A stretch of 19,167 bases of DNA from an uncultured Lachnospiraceae bacterium (GCA_946183625.1 CAMHCL010000019.1:1-19167); one strand, 5' to 3'. Counted from the first letter of the stretch, positions 1 through 7,533 are shown. Notes: generated by a model not told the origin, from the sequence alone. Numbers and translations are program-made.

Positions 1-1
1 T

Positions 2-589
2 ATAAATATAAGGGTAAGTTGTTTTGAGGGCGATTCTGACAGGACATATGAAACAAAATGTAAAGTGGTTGTTACTGAAGAAGAACCTCCAGTAGAGGAA
101 ATAACTTACGAAATTGTACAGGGCAACAATCAGGCCTGGACCAAGGGAAGTAAGGAAGAGGCAGTATTTATATTTAAGAGGTCCAAGGATGACGAAACAA
201 CTATAGATCATTTTGATGGAATAAAGAATGATAGAAATGTCCTTGATCCGTCAGCGTATACCGCTGAATCAGGAAGTCTGGTCATCAGAATGAAACCTGA
301 ATATCTGGAGACACTCAGCGTTGGAAAGCATAATATAACAGTATCCTTCGATGAAGGAATAACTGTGGATGGTTTCTATACTATTGTAGCTGCAGATGAA
401 AAGAAGGATGATGAACCTAAGAAGAATCCTGATAAGTCAGATGAAAATGCAGGCAGATCAGCTGCTACAGGTAAGGCTGCTGTTATAAATACGGGAGATG
501 AGAGCAGGCTGGCACTGGCGTTGATAATGATGGTTTCGTCCGCTGTGGGGGTTGCTACAGTGGCGCTTGGGAAGAGGAAGATGAAGTAA
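2..589 (+). CDS. Surface protein, C-terminal part, X2-like domain and sorting-type tail (5' truncated by window)
   Basis: The frame is open from base 2, so the gene starts left of the window; the GTG at 65 is only an internal valine codon. About 195 residues are visible. After an E/P-rich linker comes a stretch with the X2-like Ig-fold pattern: a YEIVQGNNQAWTKGS-type start, a middle YTAESGSLVI and a YLETLSVGKHNITVSF end. Such domains are common in extracellular carbohydrate-active or adhesive proteins of Lachnospiraceae. A D/K-rich spacer follows, then NTGDES, a hydrophobic helix of about 20 residues and the basic tail GKRKMK. This has the architecture of a sortase-type anchoring signal with a TGD core instead of LPXTG. 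The location is inferred to be cell wall or outer membrane face. The catalytic or binding part, if any, lies outside the window. Confidence 0.8.
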   Translation: MNIRVSCFEGDSDRTYETKCKVVVTEEEPPVEEITYEIVQGNNQAWTKGSKEEAVFIFKRSKDDETTIDHFDGIKNDRNVLDPSAYTAESGSLVIRMKPEYLETLSVGKHNITVSFDEGITVDGFYTIVAADEKKDDEPKKNPDKSDENAGRSAATGKAAVINTGDESRLALALIMMVSSAVGVATVALGKRKMK

Positions 590-605
590 TATAGACGCGT
601 GAACT

Positions 606-644
606 AAAAAAGATGACAGAATGTTTTTTCTGTCATCTTTTTTT
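606..644. terminator. Bidirectional intrinsic terminator between the surface-protein gene and lon
   Basis: An 11-bp perfect stem (AGATGACAGAA at 611-621 with TTCTGTCATCT at 628-638) has an A-tract on the left and a T-tract on the right. It can therefore end transcription from the rightward gene 1 and from the leftward lon gene. Confidence 0.9.
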
Positions 645-686
645 ATATGCGTCTGTCCATCTGCACGGGCATGGCGCATACATATA

Positions 687-2960
687 TTATATTAGCTTAC
701 ATTGCTCCAGTACGTCAGTTACGTTCTTCACTGGAACGATCTTCAGTGCATCCTTTACTTCGTCGGCAACGTCTTCCAGGTCATCCACATTTTTCTCAGG
801 GATGAATACTGTCTTTACGCCAGCTCTGACTGCAGCCATGAGTTTCTCTGGCAGCCCGCCGATCGGCATTACATAGCCGCGGAGTGATACTTCACCGGTC
901 ATTGCGATATGTGTATCTACACGCTTTCCTGTTACCAGGGATGTGAGAGCAGTGACGATGGTGATTCCGGCTGATGGACCATCCTTCGGAACAGCACCTT
1001 CAGGTACGTGGATATGAAGATCCATGTCCTTGAAGACCTCGGTTTCCTTCGGATACATATCCTTCACAAGACTGATGGCAATCTCCACGGACTCCTTCAT
1101 TACATCTCCCAGCTGACCGGTTATTATAACCTTTCCACTTCCGTGAACCAGCTTGGTCTCAATGAAGAGAATCTCGCCGCCAGCCATGGTCCAGGCCAGA
1201 CCTGTAACAACACCAGGGATTGTCTTCTTGTCGATCACATCATGTATCAGTGCGCGATGACCTAAATACTCCTTAAGTCTTGCAGGGATGACAGAACATT
1301 TATCTGTATTACCCTTAACAAGCTGAACTGCTGCATAACGCATCATTGTATCAATCTGTTTCTTCAGTCCGCGGACACCGGCTTCCATGGTATAGTCGGA
1401 AATGATCTTCCTGATGGCTGCGTCTGAGATTGTCATTTTCTTCTTGGTTATACCGGCTGTCTTCATAGCTCTCGGAATCAAATGTTTCTTAGCTATGTAG
1501 AACTTATCCGTAGCCGTGTAGCCAGGGAATTCAATAACCTCCATACGATTTAAGAGCGGCTCAGGAATCGAGTCGGTTGTATTTGCGGTACAAACGAAAA
1601 GTACATCAGATAAGTCGTAAGGGACGTTCATGTAATGATCGGTAAATGTACTGTTCTGTTCAGGATCCAGAACTTCCAGGAGAGCACTCGATGGATCACC
1701 ACCGTAGTCCCTAACCAACTTATCAACTTCATCTAAGACCATAACCGGATTTGATGCGCCACTTCGCTTCATGCCTTCCATGATACGTCCCGGCATAGCA
1801 CCGATGTAGGTTCTTCTATGTCCTCTGATCTCAGCTTCGTCTCTGACGCCACCAAGACTGATTCTTACATATTCTCTTCCAAGAGCAGTAGCGATACTCT
1901 GACCAAGACTGGTCTTACCAGTACCCGGCGCACCTACGAAGAGCAGGATAGAACCGGACTGCTTCTTATTCAGAGCCATGACTGCCATCTGCTGAACTAT
2001 ACGTTCCTTGACCTTCTTCAGACCATAATGATCGCTGTCCAGAACCTCTTCAACCTTGTGCAGGTCGATTTCCTGGTATTCAGCTTTCTTCCATGAAAGA
2101 GTAGTAACGAAGTCCAGATAATCATAGAGCATTCCGTACTCGTGACCATCCTGGCCTTCCTGCTTCATTCGGTTCAGCACTTTGCGTGCTTCCTTCTCAG
2201 CAGCCTCGTTCATGCCGGCTTCATCGATCTTCTTCTCGAACATTCTTATATCTGAGATATTCTCCGGATGCATTTCATCCAGCTCTCTCTGTAGAATCTC
2301 AATCTGCTTCTTTATAGCATCCTCACGATAGAGGTTTTCGTTGCGTTTCTGCTGTTCCTCCTCGGCATCACTGGCCACGTCTGCAAGCTCCATGAACTCG
2401 TAGCATGCGTGCTCGATTGCTTCCATTCTTTCAGCAACTGAGTCGGTACGAAGTATTTCGTATTTCTCTTCCCAGGTAATGCTGAAATATCCTGCAAGTG
2501 AGCAGGCCATTTCATTTACATTTTTCCATTGGAGGATAAAGCTTCTAGCCCAGATTCCCCACTGATAATTCTTAACGAATCTGAGGAAACTGCTTTTCAG
2601 TTCATCGAATCTCTTGTTCTTTTCGTCAACAGGCAGGTCGTCAATCTCCGGACGCACCTGTGTTTCGCCATCCAGATCACCGTTCTGATCTATGGTAAGC
2701 TTCTTGATGTTAACCCTCTCGAGGGTGCGGATCTTTAAACTGCCTTCTGAATCAATGGACTCAACCCTGGCCGAAACGCCGATAGGGTAGATGTCCTCGA
2801 AAATAACATCGTCCGCATCTATATCATCCTTTAAAAGAGCAAAAACTATTTCCTGGCCGGTTACAAGTTCATCAACCTTCCAGCTGTCTACAACTTCTTT
2901 CCTAAAGTAAAATGTAACGTCTGGGAGAAGGATTGAATCATAAATAGGTATAATTAACAT
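687..2960 (-). CDS. lon: ATP-dependent Lon protease
   Basis: This is a 757-residue LonA-type protease, a cytosolic AAA+ serine/lysine peptidase that degrades damaged and regulatory proteins. The N-terminal substrate domain covers roughly residues 1-190 (it begins MLIIPIYDSILLPDVTF), followed by a charged coiled-coil region to about 270. Walker A is GAPGTGKT at 343-350 and Walker B ends in DE at 410-411. The C-terminal protease domain has PKDGPSAG with catalytic Ser663 and GGLPEKLMAA with Lys706; the 43-residue spacing equals that in E. coli Lon (S679/K722). Length is close to the family norm (about 770-800) and all key residues are present. A GGAAAGG ribosome-binding site lies ahead of the ATG. 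The promoter overlaps a CIRCE operator, so HrcA-mediated heat-shock control is expected. Confidence 0.97.
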   Translation of the reverse strand: MLIIPIYDSILLPDVTFYFRKEVVDSWKVDELVTGQEIVFALLKDDIDADDVIFEDIYPIGVSARVESIDSEGSLKIRTLERVNIKKLTIDQNGDLDGETQVRPEIDDLPVDEKNKRFDELKSSFLRFVKNYQWGIWARSFILQWKNVNEMACSLAGYFSITWEEKYEILRTDSVAERMEAIEHACYEFMELADVASDAEEEQQKRNENLYREDAIKKQIEILQRELDEMHPENISDIRMFEKKIDEAGMNEAAEKEARKVLNRMKQEGQDGHEYGMLYDYLDFVTTLSWKKAEYQEIDLHKVEEVLDSDHYGLKKVKERIVQQMAVMALNKKQSGSILLFVGAPGTGKTSLGQSIATALGREYVRISLGGVRDEAEIRGHRRTYIGAMPGRIMEGMKRSGASNPVMVLDEVDKLVRDYGGDPSSALLEVLDPEQNSTFTDHYMNVPYDLSDVLFVCTANTTDSIPEPLLNRMEVIEFPGYTATDKFYIAKKHLIPRAMKTAGITKKKMTISDAAIRKIISDYTMEAGVRGLKKQIDTMMRYAAVQLVKGNTDKCSVIPARLKEYLGHRALIHDVIDKKTIPGVVTGLAWTMAGGEILFIETKLVHGSGKVIITGQLGDVMKESVEIAISLVKDMYPKETEVFKDMDLHIHVPEGAVPKDGPSAGITIVTALTSLVTGKRVDTHIAMTGEVSLRGYVMPIGGLPEKLMAAVRAGVKTVFIPEKNVDDLEDVADEVKDALKIVPVKNVTDVLEQCKLI

Positions 2961-2987
2961 GCTGTTTTCCTTTCCACTTTTTTGTTG

Positions 2988-3014
2988 TTAGCACTTGACA
3001 AGACTGAGTGCTAA
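2988..3014 (-). promoter_or_regulatory. CIRCE operator (HrcA binding site) upstream of lon
   Basis: TTAGCACTT-N9-GAGTGCTAA, the standard 9-9-9 CIRCE layout, with one arm position departing from the TTAGCACTC consensus. It lies directly downstream of the lon -10 box and 27 bp before the lon start codon. That position suits HrcA repression that is relieved by heat shock or unfolded protein. Confidence 0.93.
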
Positions 3015-3018
3015 CTGT

Positions 3019-3048
3019 ATGATACTACATTGTTATATGATGTGTCAA
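3019..3048 (-). promoter_or_regulatory. lon promoter, sigma-A type
   Basis: Read on the minus strand: TTGACA (3048-3043), 18-bp spacer, TATCAT (3024-3019). The predicted transcription start falls within the adjacent CIRCE element, the usual geometry for an HrcA-controlled promoter. Confidence 0.8.
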
Positions 3049-3085
3049 CCTTGCTGGATGAAACACATTTTACCATATGGAATGC

Positions 3086-3114
3086 TTTACATGAGAGCAT
3101 ATTTGGTATATCAT
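3086..3114 (+). promoter_or_regulatory. Promoter for the HD-GYP gene
   Basis: TTTACA (3086-3091), 17-bp spacer, TATCAT (3109-3114), about 57 bp before the GTG start at 3171. It is divergent from the lon promoter about 40 bp away. Confidence 0.6.
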
Positions 3115-3170
3115 AGATATGTGTTATTGCGTCGAAGAACGCTTTATTTGTATGTTGAGGTAGTTGGGTA

Positions 3171-4424
3171 GTGAAGATCAATATTAACGAAATTTTATAT
3201 GCTGTATCTTCCGGTTTTGATTCGGTTGAGAAGGAACTCCTTGGAACTCGACCAGGTCACTGTAAGAGGATTGCGGCTATATCGATTCTGACTGGTAAGG
3301 CTCTTGGTTTATCTGAAAATGAACTTATCGACCTTGCTGCATTTTCTATCCTTCACGACAACGCCCTTACAGAAGTTAATCAGGAAGAAATCGAATACAA
3401 GAAATATAATAATGGGATAGGTTATACCCCACGTGATTTTGATATCAGAAGATGTACTCTTGGAGAGAACAACACGAAGTATATCCCGTTCAGGACTAAT
3501 AACCGTGACGTAATCCTGCTGCATCATGAGAATGCAGATGGTTCCGGTCCTTTCGGAAGAACTTACGACAGAACTCCTATCAAGGCGCAGATAATCCATC
3601 TGGCCGATATGATCGATACTCAGTTTAACCTGAATGAGATCAACAAAGAGACATATGGCGATATCATTTATTTTTTAAGGTCAAATGTTGATACTCTGTT
3701 TTCAAGAGAACTGGTCAATACATTTACCAAATTCTTCAAGCAGAGACAGCTCAATTCGATATCCATTACGAATCTGGATAACACGCTGAGAAAAGCAACA
3801 AAGAATTTTAACGACGAATATTCATTTAAAGAGATAATCAATCTGGCAATCCTGTTTGCGCGTATTGTAGATCATAAGTCACATTATTCCTGCAGACACT
3901 CAATCGGTGTTGCGGAGAATGCCCGTGCTATGGCGAAGTTCTACCACTTCCCACAGGACAAGATGACCAAGTATTATCTGGCCGCTGCACTTCATGATAT
4001 AGGTAAGCTCATGATTCCAAATGAGATCCTTCAGAAGCCGGGTGCCCTGACAGATGAAGAATATATGATCATGCGTGGCCACGCATACTCAACCTACAAC
4101 ATCCTTAACAACATTAAGAACATGGATGATATCAAGGTTTGGGCATCACATCACCACGAGAAGCTGAACGGCACAGGCTATCCATTCGGACTTAATGAAG
4201 AGAACCTGAGCTTTGAAGAGAAGCTGATGACCTGCTGTGATATATATCAGGCCCTCACCGAGGAACGTTCCTACAAGGCTGGCCTGGAGCATGAGGTTGC
4301 AATACAGATCATGCGTGACATGGTCATCAAGGGCGAGATCGATATGAACATTGTAAATGATATCGACAGAGTTATGAGCAATCACATCACAGCCTACGAC
4401 CAGCTGACATCAATACTTCATTGA
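3171..4424 (+). CDS. Tandem HD-domain / HD-GYP protein, probable cyclic-dinucleotide phosphodiesterase
   Basis: A 417-residue soluble protein with two HD modules and no visible sensor or membrane segment. The first, about residues 29-155, keeps GH and LHD (62-63) and HHENADGSGPFG (118-129), but its GYP position is degenerate. The second, about 225-400, looks catalytic: H243, HDIGK at 275-279, GH at 303-304, HHE at 328-330, GTGYP at 334-338 and D357. These are the metal ligands and signature of HD-GYP enzymes, which hydrolyse cyclic di-GMP or related dinucleotides. The substrate here is inferred. The start is a GTG with GAGG about 10 nt upstream, and no in-frame ATG lies nearby. It is divergent from lon and ends at its own terminator, so it is probably monocistronic. 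Confidence 0.88.
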   Translation: MKININEILYAVSSGFDSVEKELLGTRPGHCKRIAAISILTGKALGLSENELIDLAAFSILHDNALTEVNQEEIEYKKYNNGIGYTPRDFDIRRCTLGENNTKYIPFRTNNRDVILLHHENADGSGPFGRTYDRTPIKAQIIHLADMIDTQFNLNEINKETYGDIIYFLRSNVDTLFSRELVNTFTKFFKQRQLNSISITNLDNTLRKATKNFNDEYSFKEIINLAILFARIVDHKSHYSCRHSIGVAENARAMAKFYHFPQDKMTKYYLAAALHDIGKLMIPNEILQKPGALTDEEYMIMRGHAYSTYNILNNIKNMDDIKVWASHHHEKLNGTGYPFGLNEENLSFEEKLMTCCDIYQALTEERSYKAGLEHEVAIQIMRDMVIKGEIDMNIVNDIDRVMSNHITAYDQLTSILH

Positions 4425-4454
4425 TAACGTGAATCTTATAAAGACGTAATTGAG

Positions 4455-4483
4455 ATGACACGAGGAAATCTCGTGTCATTTTT
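4455..4483 (+). terminator. Intrinsic terminator after the HD-GYP gene
   Basis: A 10-bp perfect stem ATGACACGAG / CTCGTGTCAT (4455-4464 with 4470-4479), loop GAAAT, followed by a short T run. Confidence 0.9.
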
Positions 4484-4564
4484 GTAGGGATAGGTTGATA
4501 CGTTGATTGGTGCTTTGACGCTTTTGTTGTTGGCACTTTGATTGGTTGAATTGGAGGTTAAGAA

Positions 4565-5200
4565 ATGTTTGATGATGGATTAGTATATCTGATTACAGAA
4601 GGATTCAAAGAGATATTATATAATGATGTGACGATGAAGCCCCAGTGCTATCCGGACATACCTGAGAAGAGTAAGTCAAATGTACTTAAGCATTTTGTCA
4701 AACCTCTTAGCGATGATGAAACAATCCTGCTGATCTTCGATACCACAATGTTTGGGAATGGAAAGAACGGCATGGTATTCACAGATGAGGCTGTATATTT
4801 TAAACAGCTTTTTGACGACACGGCAGTTGTAAGATACGCTGACTGGAAATCCGGAATGAGTGTAATGAAGAAGCTGGGTGTGTCGGATGAATCTCCGATA
4901 TATAAGGTTCCGGAATTTAACAAGTTGATGAGAGGCCTTAGCGCATACAAAAACTTCGATGGTGACTTGGAAGAAGCAAGAAGAGTTGCTTCGGAGAAGT
5001 ATCGAGAGTCCAGAGCGGAATATTATGCGAAGAAAGAGGCAGAGAAGGCAGAGGCTGAGGTTGCTGGTGCAAAAGGTGCACAGGACGGGGCATCTGTAGA
5101 TGGTAAGGATGTGCACATTAGTAACACTGATGTTGAGAACGTACTTGGTTTCCTGGAGATACTGATGGATGTGTTTACAGATCCGTCACAGATGTTATAA
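4565..5200 (+). CDS. Hypothetical cytosolic protein with PH-like N-terminal region
   Basis: A 211-residue protein with no signal peptide or membrane segment. I do not recognise a named family with certainty. Residues about 45-95 (SDDETILLIFDTTMFGNGKN, then GMVFTDEAVYFKQLF and a DDTAVVRYADW stretch) have the alternating strand pattern and 'switchable GMVFTD' feel of small bacterial PH-like domains, but this is a weak inference. Residues about 135-170 are a charged, probably helical segment rich in E, A, K and R, followed by a variable linker and a short hydrophobic C-terminal helix (NVLGFLEILMDVFTD). A good GGAGG lies 7 nt before the ATG. It sits alone between the HD-GYP terminator and the MATE promoter, so context gives no function. 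A possible but poor promoter lies in the TTGATT-rich stretch at 4493-4550. Confidence 0.75.
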   Translation: MFDDGLVYLITEGFKEILYNDVTMKPQCYPDIPEKSKSNVLKHFVKPLSDDETILLIFDTTMFGNGKNGMVFTDEAVYFKQLFDDTAVVRYADWKSGMSVMKKLGVSDESPIYKVPEFNKLMRGLSAYKNFDGDLEEARRVASEKYRESRAEYYAKKEAEKAEAEVAGAKGAQDGASVDGKDVHISNTDVENVLGFLEILMDVFTDPSQML

Positions 5201-5232
5201 CAAGATTTCAATATTTATGTATCAAATCCATA

Positions 5233-5261
5233 TTGACATAGAGTGGATTATTTCATAGAAT
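5233..5261 (+). promoter_or_regulatory. Promoter for the MATE exporter gene
   Basis: A consensus -35 TTGACA (5233-5238), 17-bp spacer and TAGAAT (5256-5261). It sets the transcription start near 5268. That rules out the in-frame GTG at 5243, which lies between the two boxes. Confidence 0.85.
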
Positions 5262-5329
5262 GGTGCAGTCGTTTTAAATATGATGTTTTATCAAACACTA
5301 ATGATCATTTAAGGTATTCGAGGTCAAAA

Positions 5330-6700
5330 ATGAACGCATCTAAATCCACTGATATATTCAAGAATGCACCTATTCCAAAGGCAGTTTTGAGCAACGTTAT
5401 TCCTTCTATAATAAGTATGATAATGGTGCTGTTTTACAATCTGGCTGATACTTACTTCATCGGACAGACTAATAATCCACTGATGGTTGCGGCGGTTTCG
5501 CTGGCGACTCCGGTATTCCTGATCTTCCTTGCAGTAGGACTTCTTTTTGGTATTGGTGGAACTTCTTATATATCTCGTTCTCTGGGACAGGGTAATGAGA
5601 TGGCTGCAAAGAAGGCTTCTTCTTTTTGCTTCTGGACAGGAATTGCAGTTGGAATTATATCTGCTGTACTTATTTGTGTCTTTGCTAAACCTATATGTAT
5701 CGTGGCAGGAGCTGCAGATGATACTTTGGATTACACAATGCAGTATTTGCGAATCGTTACAGTTGGCATACCTTTCCTGATCTTAAGCAATACATTTAGC
5801 AATATAATTCGTTCTGAAGGCCATGCAAGAACTGCGATGGTTGGAATGATAATTGGTAACTTGATGAATATCGTTCTCGATCCGATCATGATTCTGGGAT
5901 TTGGTTGGAATGTTGCCGGTGCGGCGATTGCTACCGTACTTGGAAATGTATTTGCGTCGGGATTTTATATAGTACATCTTCTGTCTAAAAGAAGTATGCT
6001 TTCCATAAAACTTACTGACTATAAAGCTACCGGGGGAATTGCTCTGGGAGTTCTTGCCATTGGTATCCCAGCATCTCTGAACGGTATGCTCATGAGTTTT
6101 TCTAACATATTAGTTAACAACATAATGTCGCATTACGGTTCTATGGCGGTTGCCGGACTTGGCGTTGCCATGAAGGTTAATATGATTGCTGTTATCTTGC
6201 TTATCGGACTTGGCACAGGCGTTCAGCCGATGCTGGGATTCTGTTATGGCGCAAGAATGAGAAAGAGATTCTTGGGAACACTTCGTTTCTCACTTATCCT
6301 TGCTTTCCTTCTAAGCGGAATCATGACATTTGTCTGTTATTATTTTGCGGGCGCGCTTGTTACTGCGTTCCTGAAGGATCAGGAAGCATTCGGCTACGGA
6401 CTTCAGTTCTGCAGAATTTATATTCTGTCAGGTCCAATAATAGGACTTCTCTTTGTAATGATAAATGCGATTCAGTCTACAGGAGCAACATTGCCATCCC
6501 TGTTACTATCCATATCAAGACAGGGACTACTTTATGTACCAATCCTTTTCGCTTTCAATACTATTTTCCATACGGAGAGAGCAGCCGCAATGGCACAGCC
6601 AGTAACAGACTACTGTGCAGCGACGCTGGCAGTGATACTCTTCATAATTACATTCAAGAAACACTTTCCTAAAAATGAAATGGTGGATGATTTGGATTGA
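5330..6700 (+). CDS. MATE-family multidrug/cation antiporter
   Basis: A 456-residue integral membrane protein, the usual MATE length, with about 12 hydrophobic segments in two similar halves. It is expected to export cationic or aromatic compounds using a Na+ or H+ gradient. Family-typical stretches include PSIISMIMVLFYNLADTYFI near the N-terminus, then GQTNNPLMVAAVSLATPVF, a GGTSYISRSLGQGN loop, and GLGTGVQPMLGFCYGA in the second half. The ATG at 5330 is chosen because GAGG lies 6 nt upstream and the promoter's -10 box ends at 5261. The frame is open back to a GTG at 5243, but that codon is upstream of the predicted transcript. The gene appears monocistronic, ending at the hairpin of the first 73-bp repeat unit. 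The substrate cannot be told from sequence. Confidence 0.93.
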   Translation: MNASKSTDIFKNAPIPKAVLSNVIPSIISMIMVLFYNLADTYFIGQTNNPLMVAAVSLATPVFLIFLAVGLLFGIGGTSYISRSLGQGNEMAAKKASSFCFWTGIAVGIISAVLICVFAKPICIVAGAADDTLDYTMQYLRIVTVGIPFLILSNTFSNIIRSEGHARTAMVGMIIGNLMNIVLDPIMILGFGWNVAGAAIATVLGNVFASGFYIVHLLSKRSMLSIKLTDYKATGGIALGVLAIGIPASLNGMLMSFSNILVNNIMSHYGSMAVAGLGVAMKVNMIAVILLIGLGTGVQPMLGFCYGARMRKRFLGTLRFSLILAFLLSGIMTFVCYYFAGALVTAFLKDQEAFGYGLQFCRIYILSGPIIGLLFVMINAIQSTGATLPSLLLSISRQGLLYVPILFAFNTIFHTERAAAMAQPVTDYCAATLAVILFIITFKKHFPKNEMVDDLD

Positions 6701-6779
6701 GTTTGGGTTTTGAATAGGTTATATGGTGGCTTTATTGGATATGTGATTTGGTGGCAGTTTTAGAATATGTTATATGGTT

Positions 6780-6824
6780 GCGTGCGGATGACAAGACTTT
6801 TTTAGTCAAATCCGCACGCTTTTT
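6780..6824 (+). terminator. Intrinsic terminator of the MATE gene, formed by repeat unit 1
   Basis: Ten-bp arms GCGTGCGGAT (6780-6789) and ATCCGCACGC (6810-6819), with an inner GACT/AGTC stem (6795-6798 with 6804-6807), followed by TTTTT. It is the first member of the 73-bp array and the only one with a downstream T-tract. Confidence 0.85.
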
Positions 6825-7365
6825 ATATGGAATTGCTAATTAAGAGAGTTTGGCGTGCGGGTATTAGGACTTTTTGGTTTTAACCCGCACGCGTATCCGT
6901 GGAATTAAGGTTTTTTCTGGATTAAGTGTGCGGTTAGCGGCTAGAAATAAATCAAAACCGCACGTGCCGGAACAAAATCAAAGGGTTTAAGGGATTCCAC
7001 GTGCGGTTAGCAACCAGAAATTATCTCGACCCGCACGCGTATCTATAGAATTAAGGCTTTTCCTGGATTCAGTGTGCGGTTAGCAACCAGAAATTAATCA
7101 AAGCCGCACGCGTATCCGTAGAATTAAGGTTTTTTCTGGATTCAGTGTGCGGTTAGCAACCAGAAATTAATCAAAACCGCACGTACCGGAACAAAATCAA
7201 AGGGTTTAAGGGATTCCACGTGCGGTTAGCAAGAGGTAATTATTCAAAACCGCACGCGCCGGAAGAATAATAAGCATTTCAGAGAAACCCGCGTGCGGCC
7301 AGCAAGACTATTTAATATAAAACCGCACGCGCCAGAATAATATCAAAGTCTTCAGAAAATTCACG
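6782..7365 (+). repeat. Tandem array of eight 73-bp units, each with a GTGCGG / CCGCAC inverted pair
   Basis: GTGCGG begins at 6782, 6855, 6928, 7001, 7074, 7147, 7220 and 7293. CCGCAC begins at 6812, 6885, 6958, 7031, 7104, 7177, 7250 and 7323. Every step is exactly 73 bp and the two motifs are always 30 bp apart, with no indel in eight units. Each pair can form a hairpin with about a 24-nt internal segment, often TTAGCAACCAGAAATTAATC-like. The 37-nt segments between hairpins fall into two recurring types: GTATCCGTAGAATTAAGG (after units 2, 4 and 5) and CCGGAACAAAATCAAAGGG (after units 3 and 6). Units 1, 7 and 8 are more diverged. As 73 is not a multiple of three and stops occur throughout, the array is not coding. 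With flanking sequence it fills the roughly 900-bp gap between the MATE and oxidoreductase genes. The function is unknown. Confidence 0.95.
6855..7292 (+). repeat. Higher-order 219-bp (three-unit) duplication inside the array
   Basis: Unit 3 (6928-7000) matches unit 6 (7147-7219) with about 5 differences in 73, and the second half of unit 2 matches that of unit 5 with about 2 differences. Both pairs are offset by 219 bp, which is three units. The likely history is a block duplication of three units after the array already existed. Confidence 0.75.
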
Positions 7366-7485
7366 CCCTTATAATCAACCTCAAATACACATAATTTCTT
7401 TTTCTCTCCTAATTACAACAAAAATATTTCGTCATAATTCAAAAAAGCAAAAAAAATCTATCCAAATAAAAAATTACAAAAAAAC
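7366..7485. other. A-rich gene-free stretch upstream of the oxidoreductase promoter
   Basis: Strongly A/T-rich with several A-tracts (about 7425-7484) and no open frame of note. The A-tracts lie directly upstream of the -35 box and could act as an UP-like or curved element; this is inference. Confidence 0.5.
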
Positions 7486-7513
7486 TTTACAATTTGCATA
7501 TAAGTGATATACT
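7486..7513 (+). promoter_or_regulatory. Promoter of the 2-oxoacid oxidoreductase operon
   Basis: TTTACA (7486-7491), 16-bp spacer, TATACT (7508-7513) with an extended -10 TG at 7505-7506. It is the best promoter in the 85 bp ahead of the first gene. Confidence 0.75.
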
Positions 7514-7533
7514 AGAGAAACGGTGTTTAAAAA

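Noticed and set aside
5243..5329. GTG start for the MATE protein at 5243
   Set aside because: It lies between the -35 and -10 boxes of the gene's own promoter. ATG 5330 has a ribosome-binding site and gives a normal MATE N-terminus.
6782..7365. CRISPR array (about 36-nt repeat plus 37-nt spacer, palindromic repeat ends)
   Set aside because: The geometry fits, but the 'spacers' recur among units (units 2, 4 and 5; units 3 and 6), the 'repeats' are badly degenerate, and no cas gene is in the window.
6782..7365. Insertion sequence or MITE
   Set aside because: No transposase frame, no pair of outer terminal inverted repeats and no target duplication seen.
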